Numbered from the stretch's first letter, positions 1-8,728 are shown. The stretch is DNA of 64,000 nucleotides from Streptomyces malaysiense (GCF_000980885.2 NZ_LBDA02000007.1:62001-126000), one strand, 5' to 3'. Numbers and translations: made by a program. Notes: generated by a model from the letters alone, not told the origin.

Positions 1-69
1 AACGGGACCCGTCCTGTACGGACGCGACCGGATACGGCGGCGCGCACACGGAACGCATGCCCGCCCGCC

Positions 70-196
70 GCGCACTGCCTCCCATCCGGACTTTAACCGT
101 CGGTCCAGGAATTTCACCTGGTCAACCGGTCGCTGGAGGCGACCGGGTCGCGGACTGTAACCGCCGGTTCGGACTTTCACCGACCCCGGAGTGCGC
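70..196 (-). promoter_or_regulatory. FMN riboswitch (RFN element)
   Basis: On the minus strand this has the conserved RFN blocks in order: GGGGTCGGTGAAAGTCC, ACCGGCGGTTACAGTCC, CAGGTGAAATTCC, ACCGACGGTTAAAGTCC and GGATGGGAG. The closing P1 helix is visible as GCGCACT (plus 190-196) pairing with AGTGCGC (plus 70-76). RFN elements bind flavin mononucleotide and repress riboflavin synthesis or transport genes. The controlled gene lies left of base 1 and is not in the window. By Streptomyces synteny (memory) it is probably the riboflavin synthase operon. The expression platform falls within bases 1-69 or beyond. Confidence 0.93.
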
Positions 197-831
197 TGCT
201 TCTGGTACACGGCCAGTGTGCCACGCCGGGCGGCCGCGCCGACAGGGGGTCCGTGTGGGCTCGCTCACACTCCGTGCCCCCCTCCACAGGCCCGGGGGCA
301 TTCGCCCGCAACTCCCTTTCGCTCGGCTCGCGTTGGCCCCTCCATCCCCATTGACCCTAATGGTCTAGTCCTTTTAGGGTGCCGATCGGGCCCGGCGGCG
401 GTGACGACGGCCCTTGCCCGCCGCCGGGTCGCCAGCGGTCCGGAACCGGGGCGACGCCCCATGTCCGGCCCCCTGGACGGGCGCGACGCGGACCGGCTCC
501 GGGCGCGGCGACCGCGAGCGACCCCCGGGGCCGGGACGAAGAAGCGGCCGGGTACCCGGCGGCGGCGACGCGACGGACCGCAGCGACACGACCGGCGCGC
601 GACGCCGGCGGGGACAGGTCCCGGCACCGTCCGGCAACTGCCCGGCCGGGCACAGGCAGGAGCGACGGACCCGACACCTCCGACCCCGCCTCACGACCCC
701 GGGCGCGACCCCGAACCGGCCTCCACCACCCCCTCCGATCCCCACCCGGACCCGCGCCGCCCCCGAATCGGTTCCCTCGCCCCCCTTGGGCCGGACCCGG
801 TTCCGCACGACCGGCCGCCACCGGCCGGCGG
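197..831. other. long non-coding stretch upstream of the riboswitch
   Basis: About 635 bases separate the ROK gene stop from the riboswitch. All open frames here are arginine/proline/glycine-rich with no family resemblance, so I call no gene. The only structure noticed is an inverted repeat ACCCTAA (354-360) / TTAGGGT (374-380), with TGGTCTAG just inside it. It sits about 150 bases upstream of the aptamer, where a promoter for the riboflavin leader could lie. The rest is C-rich sequence with many small GC hairpins. Confidence 0.5.
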
Positions 832-2109
832 CTACGACGGGAGCGGTGGCCGCGGCGGGTCGGACCACAGGGTGTCCTGGGCCCGGTCGCGGGCGGTCAG
901 CAGGGCACCGCGCAGGACGGCGGAGCCGCCGAGGGCGCCGGCGCGGACCTCGGTGGACAGGGGGGACATCCGGCGCAGCCGCTCCGCGACGAGTCCGGCG
1001 AGGACCTCGCCGCCGGCCCGGCCGATCTCCCCGCCGAGGACCACGCAACCGGGGTCGAGGACGGCGACGACGGAGGCGACGCCGATGGCGATCCGGTCGG
1101 CGAGGGCGGTGAGGAAGCGGTGGTCGGCGCCCTCCGCCGCCGACTCGGACGGCTGCCGCCCCCGCGGCTTCGGCCGGGACGCGTCCACGGTCCCGTCGGC
1201 CGCCGCGAGCATCCTCTCCACCGCCACCCGCACCACTTCCGCCGCCCCCGGCCCGTCCGCCGCCGAAGGCGCCGGCAGGCCGTGCTCCGCCCCCAGGGCC
1301 ACGACCGCCGCCGCCCCCGCCAACGTGTGGAAGCCGCCCGAGCAGTCCGTGGCGGAGGGCACCGTGGGGGTGCGCGGGACCGGGAGGAAACCGATCTCGC
1401 CGGTGCCGCCGGAGGCGCCGCGGCGCAGGGTGCCGTCGAGGACGACCGCCGCGCCGGTGCCGTGGCCGAGCCAGAGGAGGACGAAGGTGTCGCGGTCGCG
1501 CGCGGCGCCCTCGCGCTGTTCGGCGAGGGCGGCGAGGTTGGTCTCGTTCTCCACCGTGACACGGGCCCCGGGCAGTCGCTCCTGGAGGGCGGCGGACAGG
1601 CTGCGGTGCCACGCGGGCAGCCCCGCGGAGTCGCGCAGGTCACCCGTGGCCGGGTCGATGAGGCCCGGCGCGCCGATGCCGACCGTGTGCAGTCCGTCGA
1701 CGCCGGCCCGCCCCATGGCGCCCGCCACCGCGGCCACCACCCGCTGCACCGCGGGCCCGGTCCCGGTGTCCCCCCCGATCGGCACGGACGCCTCCGCGAG
1801 TACCCGTCCCACCAGGTCGGCGACCAGCACGACGACCCCCTCGGTGCGCACATCGAGCGCCGCCAGGTGGGCGCGGTCGGCGGCGATGCCGTAGAGCCGG
1901 GCGTTGGGGCCCCGGCGCGTCGCGCCGGACTCCCCCACGACGTCGATCAGGCCGGCCGCGCCGAGTCGTTCGACGAGGTCGGCGACGGTCGGCCGGGACA
2001 GTCCCGTCAGCTGTTTCAACTGCCCTGCGGTCAGCGGGCCTTGTTCCTGGAGGAGCCCCAGGGCCAACCGGTCGTTGATGACCCGGGCGGTGCTCGGTGA
2101 TGCGGGCAT
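832..2109 (-). CDS. ROK family transcriptional regulator
   Basis: A 425-residue ROK protein. It has an N-terminal winged helix-turn-helix (about residues 12-65, including LTGLSRPTVADLVERL) followed by an actin-like ROK sugar-kinase fold, with VGIGAPGLIDPATG and VENETNLAALAEQ as recognisable blocks and LGHGTGAAVVLDG as the phosphate-loop region. ROK regulators usually bind a sugar or sugar phosphate and repress a neighbouring operon. The usual zinc cluster (CxCGxxGCxE) is absent: around residues 245-262 only one cysteine remains (ATDCSGGFH). It therefore probably lacks the structural zinc and is not a kinase. It diverges from an MFS gene across a 144-base gap holding a palindrome, so local control of that transporter is the simplest reading. 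The ligand is unknown. Confidence 0.88.
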   Translation of the reverse strand: MPASPSTARVINDRLALGLLQEQGPLTAGQLKQLTGLSRPTVADLVERLGAAGLIDVVGESGATRRGPNARLYGIAADRAHLAALDVRTEGVVVLVADLVGRVLAEASVPIGGDTGTGPAVQRVVAAVAGAMGRAGVDGLHTVGIGAPGLIDPATGDLRDSAGLPAWHRSLSAALQERLPGARVTVENETNLAALAEQREGAARDRDTFVLLWLGHGTGAAVVLDGTLRRGASGGTGEIGFLPVPRTPTVPSATDCSGGFHTLAGAAAVVALGAEHGLPAPSAADGPGAAEVVRVAVERMLAAADGTVDASRPKPRGRQPSESAAEGADHRFLTALADRIAIGVASVVAVLDPGCVVLGGEIGRAGGEVLAGLVAERLRRMSPLSTEVRAGALGGSAVLRGALLTARDRAQDTLWSDPPRPPLPS

Positions 2110-2194
2110 GGCGGGGATCCTTCCACATCGGCAGAGCGGCGCCCGGTCGGTCCCGGCCCGCCCGCCGGGCCGGCCCGCGCGCGCTGAGCGCTAT

Positions 2195-2217
2195 CTATCA
2201 GGCAGGGTCCCTGATAG
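2195..2217. promoter_or_regulatory. candidate ROK operator
   Basis: Perfect inverted repeat CTATCAGG (2195-2202) / CCTGATAG (2210-2217) with a 7-base spacer. It lies in the 144-base gap between the divergent ROK and MFS genes, 36 bases before the MFS start and 85 bases before the ROK start. It is notably AT-rich compared with its surroundings. Position and symmetry suit an operator for the adjacent regulator; binding is inferred. Confidence 0.6.
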
Positions 2218-2253
2218 TTTACGGCGCACCAACTCCCGGGGAGGAGCGCAGTC

Positions 2254-3456
2254 ATGGAGGACATGAGGGGGGTGCGTCGCGCGCGGTACGCCGTCGCGAC
2301 CGTGTTCGCCGTCCACGGCGCCGTGACCGGCTCCTTCGCGACCCGTGTGCCCTGGGTCCAGGACCACGCCTCGCTCGGCACGGGCCGGCTGGGCTTCGCG
2401 CTCGCCTTCACCGCGCTCGGCGCCTCCTGCGCGATGCCGCTCGCGGGCCGGATCAGCCACCGCTTCGGCAGCCGCGACGCCCTGCGCGGACTGATCGCCC
2501 TGTGGACCCTCTCACTCGTCCTGCCCGCCCTCGCGCCGAACCTGCCCGTCCTGTGCCTCGCGATGTTCACCTACGGCGCCTGCGCGGGCATGGCGGACGT
2601 GGCCATGAACGCGCTCGGCGTCGAGGTGGAACGGCGGCTCGGCAGGTCGGTGATGTCCGGCCTGCACGGGATGTGGAGCGCGGGCGCCCTGGCCGGCTCG
2701 GCCGCCGGCACCCTCGCCGCCCACCTCGGCGTCGACGCGCGCACCCACTTCCTGCTGGCCTCGGCCGTCCTGACCCTGCTCGGGGTGCTCTCCTGCGCCT
2801 GGGTGCCGGACATCCGGCCGACCGCCGACGAGGAGCCCCCGCCCCGGTTCGCGCTGCCGCCCCGCTCCGCGCTGCTGATCGGCATGGTCGGCTTCTGCGC
2901 GGTGTTCGCGGAGGGCGCGAGCCTCGACTGGTCGGCGGTGTTCCTGCGGAACCGGCTGGACGGCTCGGCCGGCCTCGCGGCGGCGTCGACCACCGCCTTC
3001 ATGCTGACGATGGCCGTGGCCCGGATCGCCGGGGACGCGGTGGTGAACCGGTTCGGCGCGGTGCGCACGGTCCGGGCCGGGGGTGTCCTGGCCGTCCTCG
3101 GCGGTCTGCTGGTCGTCCTCGCCGGGCGGCCCGCGGTGGCGATGGGCGGCTTCGCCCTGACGGGACTGGGCATCGCGGTCGTCGTACCGCTGTGCTTCGC
3201 CGCCGCCGGGCACGCCGGGCCCAACCCCAGCCAGGCCATCGCGGGCGTGGCGACCATCACCTACACCTCGGGGCTGATCGCGCCCGGCCTGATCGGCGGG
3301 GTGGCCCAGGCGACCAGCCTGGTGGTCTCGTTCGGCGTGGTGACGGCGCTCGCGTGCGGGCTCGTGGCGTGCGCGGGCGTACTGCGCTCCGCCGAGCGCG
3401 GTGTCGAGCGGGAGGTCAGTCCGCGGGCCGCAGCAGTTCCCGGGCCGCGGCCCTGA
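2254..3456 (+). CDS. MFS transporter
   Basis: A 400-residue major facilitator superfamily protein with about 12 hydrophobic segments. The cytoplasmic loop between helices 2 and 3 reads GRISHRFGSRDALRG, a variant of the MFS GxLaDrxGrr motif. A second half-repeat starts near residue 205 (ARIAGDAVVNRFGAVRTVRAGG carries the equivalent loop). It resembles the YbjJ/fucose-permease-like branch. GGGGAGGAG about 8 bases before ATG is a good ribosome binding site. It diverges from a ROK regulator and is presumably controlled by it. The substrate is unknown; a sugar, sugar derivative or drug are all possible. Its last 41 bases overlap the convergent thioesterase gene. Confidence 0.85.
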   Translation: MEDMRGVRRARYAVATVFAVHGAVTGSFATRVPWVQDHASLGTGRLGFALAFTALGASCAMPLAGRISHRFGSRDALRGLIALWTLSLVLPALAPNLPVLCLAMFTYGACAGMADVAMNALGVEVERRLGRSVMSGLHGMWSAGALAGSAAGTLAAHLGVDARTHFLLASAVLTLLGVLSCAWVPDIRPTADEEPPPRFALPPRSALLIGMVGFCAVFAEGASLDWSAVFLRNRLDGSAGLAAASTTAFMLTMAVARIAGDAVVNRFGAVRTVRAGGVLAVLGGLLVVLAGRPAVAMGGFALTGLGIAVVVPLCFAAAGHAGPNPSQAIAGVATITYTSGLIAPGLIGGVAQATSLVVSFGVVTALACGLVACAGVLRSAERGVEREVSPRAAAVPGPRP

Positions 3457-3892
3457 AGCCGTCGCTCCACGGCGCCGGGCGCAGGGTGGTCGCGTCGAGC
3501 CGCACCAGCACCCGGGCGCCCCGGGCGTAGGTCTCGGAGCCGTCCGCCGAGCAGAACCGGAAGCCGTAGGTCAGCCCGGTGTCGCCGAGCCGCTCCAGCC
3601 ACAGGTGCACGGCGTAGCGGCCGGGGCTGGTGACCGGGGCCTCGTAGCCGATGCGCAGTTCGCGTACGGCGTTGCAGGCGTCCCCGGCCGCAACCCAGTC
3701 GCCGTCGAAGCGGATGCCGTGCTCGTGCCACAGCTCGGTCCAGGCGCGCTCGACCAGCAGCGGATAGCGGGCGTTGTGCAGCAGGCCGAGCGCGTCGAGG
3801 TCGTCGAAGTGGACGGTGACGGGGATCAGCCGGCCGTGGCCGACGGCGGGGGCGGAGGGGGCTTCGACGGTCACGGCGGGGCTCCTGGACAA
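3416..3892 (-). CDS. acyl-CoA thioesterase, 4-hydroxybenzoyl-CoA thioesterase-like (hotdog fold)
   Basis: A 158-residue single hotdog domain. VHFDDLDALGLLHNARYPLL (residues 27-46) matches the catalytic helix of the YbgC/4HBT family, in which the aspartate of the 'DxDxxGHvnN' motif activates water. It would hydrolyse an acyl-CoA in the cytoplasm; the chain is not predictable. ACGAGCC-type spacing before the start is weak, but the start agrees with family length. The gene runs convergent with the MFS transporter, and their 3' ends overlap by 41 bases. A 16-base palindrome of TetR-operator type lies 41-56 bases upstream, suggesting control by a fatty-acid type TetR repressor encoded elsewhere. 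Confidence 0.8.
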   Translation of the reverse strand: MSRSPAVTVEAPSAPAVGHGRLIPVTVHFDDLDALGLLHNARYPLLVERAWTELWHEHGIRFDGDWVAAGDACNAVRELRIGYEAPVTSPGRYAVHLWLERLGDTGLTYGFRFCSADGSETYARGARVLVRLDATTLRPAPWSDGFRAAARELLRPAD

Positions 3893-3932
3893 GGCGGTCG
3901 GGGGTGATCCCCGGGGCGTACGGTCCTACATA

Positions 3933-3948
3933 CTAAGCGACCGCTCAG
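3933..3948. promoter_or_regulatory. candidate TetR-type operator
   Basis: CTAAGCG-AC-CGCTCAG is a 16-base inverted repeat with a single internal mismatch (CTnAGCG / CGCTnAG). It is 41 bases upstream of the thioesterase start and 134 bases upstream of the permease start. Short symmetrical sites of this form are typical of TetR-family repressors of acyl-CoA metabolism in actinobacteria. The cognate repressor is not in this window. Confidence 0.5.
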
Positions 3949-4082
3949 CACGCCTTCCGGGACGCCCCCGCGTGGACGGCGTGCGCGGAGGGTGCCGACG
4001 ACCAGCGACAATGGTGCGGACGAACCCCGCTCCCCCGGCCCTCACGGCTGCCCGGACGCACCACAGAAAGCGAAACCCCACC

Positions 4083-5474
4083 ATGGACCTCGGCGTGCGC
4101 TGGAAACTGCACGGTGACGGGAAGACTCCCGCGCCCGGAGCAGTGGTACGGCCCGACGAACGGCTGTCCTGGCCCCGGACGGTGGGCCTCGGCGCCCAGC
4201 ACGTGGTCGCGATGTTCGGCGCCTCCTTCGTGGCACCGGTACTGATGGGCCTGGACCCCAACCTGGCGATCATGATGTCCGGCGTCGCCACGGTCATCTT
4301 CCTGCTCGCCACCCGGGGCCGGGTGCCCAGCTATCTCGGCTGCTCGCTGTCCTTCGTGGGCGTGGCCGCCGTCATCCGCGCGCAGGGCGGTACGAGCGCC
4401 ACGGTGACCGGCGCGACCCTCGCCGTCGGCGCGGTGCTGTTCCTGGTGGGCCTCGCGGTGCGGAAGTTCGGGGCGCGGATCATCCACGCGGCCATGCCGC
4501 CCGTCGTGACCGGCGCGGTCGTGATGCTGATCGGCTTCAACCTGGCCCCGGTGACCGCCTCCACCTACTGGCCGCAGGACCAGTGGACGGCGCTGCTGGT
4601 GATGCTGTTCACCGGGCTCGCGGTGGTCTGTCTGCGGGGCTTCTGGTCCCGGATCGCGATCTTCCTCGGGCTGATCTTCGGCTACGGCATCTCCTGGGTC
4701 TTCGACCGGGTCTTCGGCAAGATCCACTCCGTGGGCGGCGACGGCAGGCTGACCGACCACTGGCGCCTGGACCTCTCCGGCGTCTCCAAGGCCGACTGGA
4801 TCGGTCTGCCGCACTTCCACGGCCCGTCCTTCCAGTGGTCGGCGATCCTGGTCGCGCTGCCGGTCGTCATCGCACTGGTCGCGGAGAACGCGGGCCACGT
4901 CAAGGCGGTCGGCGAGATGACCGGCGACCCGCTGGACGACGAGCTGGGTACGGCGATCTCGGCCGACGGCGTCGCCTCGATGCTGTCCACCGCGGTGGGC
5001 GGCCCGCCGAACACCACCTACTCCGAGAACATCGGCGTGATGGCCGCGACCCGCGTCTACTCCACCGCCGCGTACTGGGCGGCCGCGGGCTTCGCCCTGC
5101 TGTTCGGCCTGTGCCCGAAGTTCGGCGCGATCGTGGCCGCCGTCCCGGGCGGTGTGCTCGGCGGCATCACGGTCATCCTCTACGGCATGATCGGCCTGCT
5201 CGGCGCGCAGATCTGGCTCAACGCCAAGGTGGACCTGCGCAATCCGCTGAACCTGGTGCCGGCCGCCGCGGGCATCATCATCGGCGTGGGCAACGTCAGC
5301 ATGAAGTTCACCAGCAACTTCTCCCTCAGCGGTATCGCGCTGGGCACCCTGGTCGTCATCACCGGCTACCACGCGCTGCGCGCCTTCGCCCCGGCCCACC
5401 TCAAGCGGCAGGAGCCGCTGCTGGACGAGGGCACCTCCAGCTACGACCCGGAGTCCCCGACCGCCGGGTCGTAG
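4083..5474 (+). CDS. NCS2 family uracil/xanthine permease
   Basis: A 463-residue nucleobase:cation symporter-2 protein with the expected 14 hydrophobic segments. Family blocks present are LGAQHVVAMFGASFVAPVLMG (residues 37-57), the substrate-site region LVAENAGHVKAVGEMTG (residues 268-284), and GGPPNTTYSENIGVMAATRVYS (residues 305-326), where NCS2 proteins carry the conserved QNxGxxxxT-like signature; here it reads ENIGVMAAT. It imports uracil or a purine by proton symport at the membrane. I chose the ATG at 4083 because homologues start with a short tail before LSWPRTVGLGAQH; an upstream extension to 3774 is not protein-like. Which base is carried is not certain. Confidence 0.88.
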   Translation: MDLGVRWKLHGDGKTPAPGAVVRPDERLSWPRTVGLGAQHVVAMFGASFVAPVLMGLDPNLAIMMSGVATVIFLLATRGRVPSYLGCSLSFVGVAAVIRAQGGTSATVTGATLAVGAVLFLVGLAVRKFGARIIHAAMPPVVTGAVVMLIGFNLAPVTASTYWPQDQWTALLVMLFTGLAVVCLRGFWSRIAIFLGLIFGYGISWVFDRVFGKIHSVGGDGRLTDHWRLDLSGVSKADWIGLPHFHGPSFQWSAILVALPVVIALVAENAGHVKAVGEMTGDPLDDELGTAISADGVASMLSTAVGGPPNTTYSENIGVMAATRVYSTAAYWAAAGFALLFGLCPKFGAIVAAVPGGVLGGITVILYGMIGLLGAQIWLNAKVDLRNPLNLVPAAAGIIIGVGNVSMKFTSNFSLSGIALGTLVVITGYHALRAFAPAHLKRQEPLLDEGTSSYDPESPTAGS

Positions 5475-5574
5475 GCGCACGTTCCCCCCGGGTCGTGGAG
5501 ACCCGTTCCCCCGTTCCGGCGACGCACCGGGCCGGTCGGCGCGTCGGCCGGACCCGGGCTGCGACCCTTCCCCC

Positions 5575-6330
5575 ATGTCGCAGTCGTCCCCCGCCATCGG
5601 CCCCGCCGGCACCACCGGCCCCGTCGGCTCCGTGGTCTCCCGGATGCGGGCGCTGGCCGCCGTCCTGCCCGAGCGGGACGGCGTCGCCGTCTTCAACCGC
5701 GTGTACCTCACCGTCACCGAGGACATCGACCGCCGCCTGGGCGCCGGGGAGTTCCCCGATCCGCGGGCGGCCGCGGCGCTGGACGTGCGCTTCGCCGACC
5801 GGTACCTCACCGCGATCGACGCCGCCGAGGCCGGCCTGCGACCGCCCGCCTGCTGGCGACCGCTGTTCCAGCTGCGCCACCATCCCCATGTCCGTCCGCT
5901 CCAGTTCGCGCTCGCCGGCGTCAACGCGCACATCGGGCACGACCTGGCCCTCGCCGTGGTGGACGCCTGCCGCACCGTCGGCTGCGAACCCGCCGATCTG
6001 GCCGACGAGTTCGACCAGGTCGGCGAGATCCTCACGGCCCTGGAGGAGCGGGTACGCGAGGATCTGATGCCGGGCCCCGACCTGCTCCAGCTCGCCGACC
6101 CGCTCACCCATCTGCTGGGCGCCTGGAGCCTGGAGCGCGCCCGGGACGCGGCCTGGGCGGCGGCGCGTGCCCTGTGGGCGCTGCGGCACAGCCCCGAGAT
6201 CGCCGGGGAGTTCACCGAACGGCTGGACGCGGCGGTGGGGTTCGCGGGCAGGATGCTGCTGACGCCGCTCGCGTGCTGGGAGAACGCGAGCGGCGGCACC
6301 GCGCGCGCCCCCGAAGAGCCCGTGCTCTGA
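5575..6330 (+). CDS. DUF5995 family protein
   Basis: A 251-residue protein rich in alpha-helix, with no signal peptide or membrane segment. It resembles the DUF5995 family of actinobacteria, recognised here by FNRVYLTVTEDIDRRL near the N-terminus, FADRYLTAID, and ANAHIGHDLALAVVDAC-like helix ANVHxGxDL (here VNAHIGHDLALAVVDAC, residues 114-130). The conserved histidines of that block (H117, H120) may bind a metal or haem, but no activity is established to my knowledge. It stands alone, 100 bases after the permease, with no strong ribosome binding site visible before the ATG. Confidence 0.7.
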   Translation: MSQSSPAIGPAGTTGPVGSVVSRMRALAAVLPERDGVAVFNRVYLTVTEDIDRRLGAGEFPDPRAAAALDVRFADRYLTAIDAAEAGLRPPACWRPLFQLRHHPHVRPLQFALAGVNAHIGHDLALAVVDACRTVGCEPADLADEFDQVGEILTALEERVREDLMPGPDLLQLADPLTHLLGAWSLERARDAAWAAARALWALRHSPEIAGEFTERLDAAVGFAGRMLLTPLACWENASGGTARAPEEPVL

Positions 6331-6351
6331 GACAGCCCGATCGGGCGGGCC

Positions 6352-6997
6352 CTGTTCCCGGAGCCCGCCGCCCAGGGGCTGTACGGCATCGACGGCCCGC
6401 CCTGGCCCGACCGCTCCCGGTCGGTGGCAAAGCCGCTGGTCACCCTCACCCCGGCCGCGGCGGCCACCGAGCGCGCAAAACCGGGCACCGGCGTGCTGGT
6501 GGCGCCGCCGCATCCGCCGTTCCAGCCGGCCAGGGCGCCGGCCGCGCTCGACGCGGCCGGCGGCGGCCGGGTACTGGCGGGCCTCGACACCGGCTGGTCC
6601 CTGGACGGGTACGCCGCCGCGGGCGTACGGCCCTTCGAGGAGCGTGGCGCGGTGCTGGACGAGATCACCGACGGCACCGGTGGCCACGGGCGGCCTGCGG
6701 GTCGCCGAGCAGTGGCGGCAGCTGCGCGAACTGGCCGGGGAGCGGGGCCGTACGGAGCCGATCCGCACGGTGCCGCGGGTGAACGCCGAGCTACGGCGCG
6801 AGGGCCACGAGGGCGCCGGCCGCCGCCCGTTCCAGGGCGGCGCCGATTAGATCGTCCAGGACCTGGCGGAGTACGCGGAGGCCGGTCCGGAGGAGATCCT
6901 CCTCGACCTCCAGGGCACCGCGCGGGACCCGGCGGAGCTGACGGACGTCGCCGCCGAGGTGTTCGAGAAGGCGCGGGCGGCCGGAGTCCGACCGGCC
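6352..6997 (+). pseudogene. decayed LLM-class (luciferase-like) oxidoreductase
   Basis: Fragments of a luciferase-like, probably F420-dependent, oxidoreductase remain. In frame 1, TERAKPGTGVLVAPPHPPFQ and AGGGRVLAGLDTGWSLDGYA, then GVRPFEERGAVLDEITD, match the family's central block (usual form LSGGRxxLGxGxGW, PFxxRxxxLDE). After about base 6680 the homology switches to frame 2, with VAEQWRQLRELAGERGRTEP. An in-frame TAG at 6848-6850 then interrupts it before the C-terminal IVQDLAEYAEAGPEEILLDL. The N-terminal third is missing and the middle is shortened. No intact start, one frameshift, one stop and at least one deletion mean it cannot make an enzyme. Confidence 0.8.
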
Positions 6998-7030
6998 GCC
7001 CGCGCCCCGCCGTCCCGGGCCGGTGCCCGG

Positions 7031-8728
7031 TCAGTCCTCCGGGAGCTCCACCGGCGCGATCTCGTCGTAGACGTCGCCGGGACCGGGGTTGGTCGGGTCG
7101 GTCCGGCCGCCGAAGTGGTGCATGACGCCCCAGACCGCGTTCAGCGCGGTCTGGACGGCGCCCTCGGCCCAGCCGGCCGTCCAGGAGATGTCGTCGCCGG
7201 CGAGGAAGATGCCCCGCTTGTCGGCGGGCAGCCGGTCCTGCATGAAGTGCGTGAACAGGCGCCGCTGGTAGCGGTAGTGGCCGGGCAGGTTGGCCTTGAA
7301 CGCGCCCATGAAGTAGGGCTCGTTCTCCCAGGAGACGGTCACCGGGTTGCCGATGACGTGCTTCCTGATGTCGACCTTCGGATAGATCTCGCCGAGCGAC
7401 TTCAGCATGACCTCCATCCGCTCGTTCGCGGACAGCGGCAGCCACTTCAGGCTGTCGTCGCACCAGGTGTACGACAGGCAGATCACGGCCGGCCTGTCCG
7501 GACCGTCGTCCAGGAGGTAGGTCCCGCGCGTCATGCGGTCGGTGAGGGTCATCGACATGACGTCGCGCCCCGTCTCCTCGTCCTTGTCCAGCCAGAACGG
7601 CCGGTCGACCGGGACGAAGAGCTTGCTGGACTCCATGTAGTGGGTGCGCTCGATGGCGGTCCAGTGGTCGATCGGGAAGAGCGAGTCGTCGCAGGCGATC
7701 TTGGACAGCAGCATCCAGGACTGGGCGGTGAAGATCGCCGCCTTGTAGGTGCGGATGTCGCCGTTCGCGTCCGTCACGGTGATCTGGTTGCCCGCGGTGC
7801 GGTGCAGCCGGGTCACTGCCGGGCGCGGCTCGCCGTTCGGGTGCAGGGAGCCGAGCGAGGTCCCGTGGGGCCAGTGGACGATCTTCGCCGGCTCGCGCTC
7901 CCACAGGCGCAGCGGCAGCTGCTGGGATCCGCCGACGATGCCGCGGTGGTGGTCGTCGGCCTCGGTGTAGACGACGCGCAGGATCTCCAGGATGGAGTTG
8001 GGGAAGTCGGTGTCCCAGCCGCCGGTGCCGAAGCCGACCTGGCCGAAGATCTCCCGGTGCCGGAAGGACCTGAAGGCCTCGGAGTCGCACAGGAAGCCGT
8101 AGAAGGTCTGGTTGTCGAGCCTCTCGACCAGCTTCGCCCAGATCTCGCGGATGCGCGGCACGTCCCGCTCGCGCATGGCGCGGTTCATGTCGGAGAAGTC
8201 GGCGCCCTCTTCGAGGCACTTGTTCCAGGCGTCGGCGACGTCCCGGTACACCTGGGGCAGGTCGTCCACGGTGACGGCGTAGTGCGACTCGCCCTTGAGG
8301 TCCACGACGGTGGACGGCGTCGCCTCGGCCAGCGGGTTGGGGAAGGGCCGGGTGGTGAGGCCGGCCAGGTCGATGTAGTGCTGCAGGGCGGTGGAGGAGG
8401 GCGGGAAGCGCATCGCGCCCAGCTCGCAGTTGAGTTCCTCGTCGCAGCCCTCGAAACCGACGGTGCGCAGCCGGCCGCCGAGCTGGTCGGCCTCGTAGAC
8501 GACGGGCTTGAGGCCCATCTTCATCAGCTCGTACGCGGCGACGACGCCGGACAGGCCGCCGCCGATGACGGCGACCTCGGTGCCGTGCTCGGTCGCGGGG
8601 ATCTGGCCGATGCCCGCCGGGTGGGCGAGGTAGTCGTCGTAGGCGTAGGGGAAGTCCGGGCCGAACATGGTGATCGGCGGCTGCTGCCCGTCGGTGTGCT
8701 CGACGGCGTTGGGCACCGTGGACGTCAT
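7031..8728 (-). CDS. davB: lysine 2-monooxygenase (flavin amine oxidase family)
   Basis: A 565-residue FAD enzyme. The dinucleotide motif is VAVIGGGLSGVVAAYELMK (residues 52-70), followed by YEADQLGGRLRT; the C-terminal FAD block is GIFLAGDDISWTAGWAEGAV. Blocks such as ITMFGPDFPYAYDDYLAHPA, FGQVGFGTGGWDTDFPNS and GRDVMSMTLTDRMTRGTYL closely follow Pseudomonas putida DavB as I recall it, over the whole length. DavB converts L-lysine, oxygen and FAD to 5-aminopentanamide and CO2. The next gene upstream in the operon encodes the matching amidase, which strongly supports the call over a generic monoamine oxidase or tryptophan 2-monooxygenase. It is cytoplasmic. The gap after davA is 64 bases. Confidence 0.85.
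   Translation of the reverse strand: MTSTVPNAVEHTDGQQPPITMFGPDFPYAYDDYLAHPAGIGQIPATEHGTEVAVIGGGLSGVVAAYELMKMGLKPVVYEADQLGGRLRTVGFEGCDEELNCELGAMRFPPSSTALQHYIDLAGLTTRPFPNPLAEATPSTVVDLKGESHYAVTVDDLPQVYRDVADAWNKCLEEGADFSDMNRAMRERDVPRIREIWAKLVERLDNQTFYGFLCDSEAFRSFRHREIFGQVGFGTGGWDTDFPNSILEILRVVYTEADDHHRGIVGGSQQLPLRLWEREPAKIVHWPHGTSLGSLHPNGEPRPAVTRLHRTAGNQITVTDANGDIRTYKAAIFTAQSWMLLSKIACDDSLFPIDHWTAIERTHYMESSKLFVPVDRPFWLDKDEETGRDVMSMTLTDRMTRGTYLLDDGPDRPAVICLSYTWCDDSLKWLPLSANERMEVMLKSLGEIYPKVDIRKHVIGNPVTVSWENEPYFMGAFKANLPGHYRYQRRLFTHFMQDRLPADKRGIFLAGDDISWTAGWAEGAVQTALNAVWGVMHHFGGRTDPTNPGPGDVYDEIAPVELPED

Noticed and set aside
3945..8219. A 1424-codon open frame on minus opposite the permease and DUF5995
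   Set aside because: Overlaps verified genes on plus; low-complexity His/Arg/Pro composition; no ribosome site or domain.
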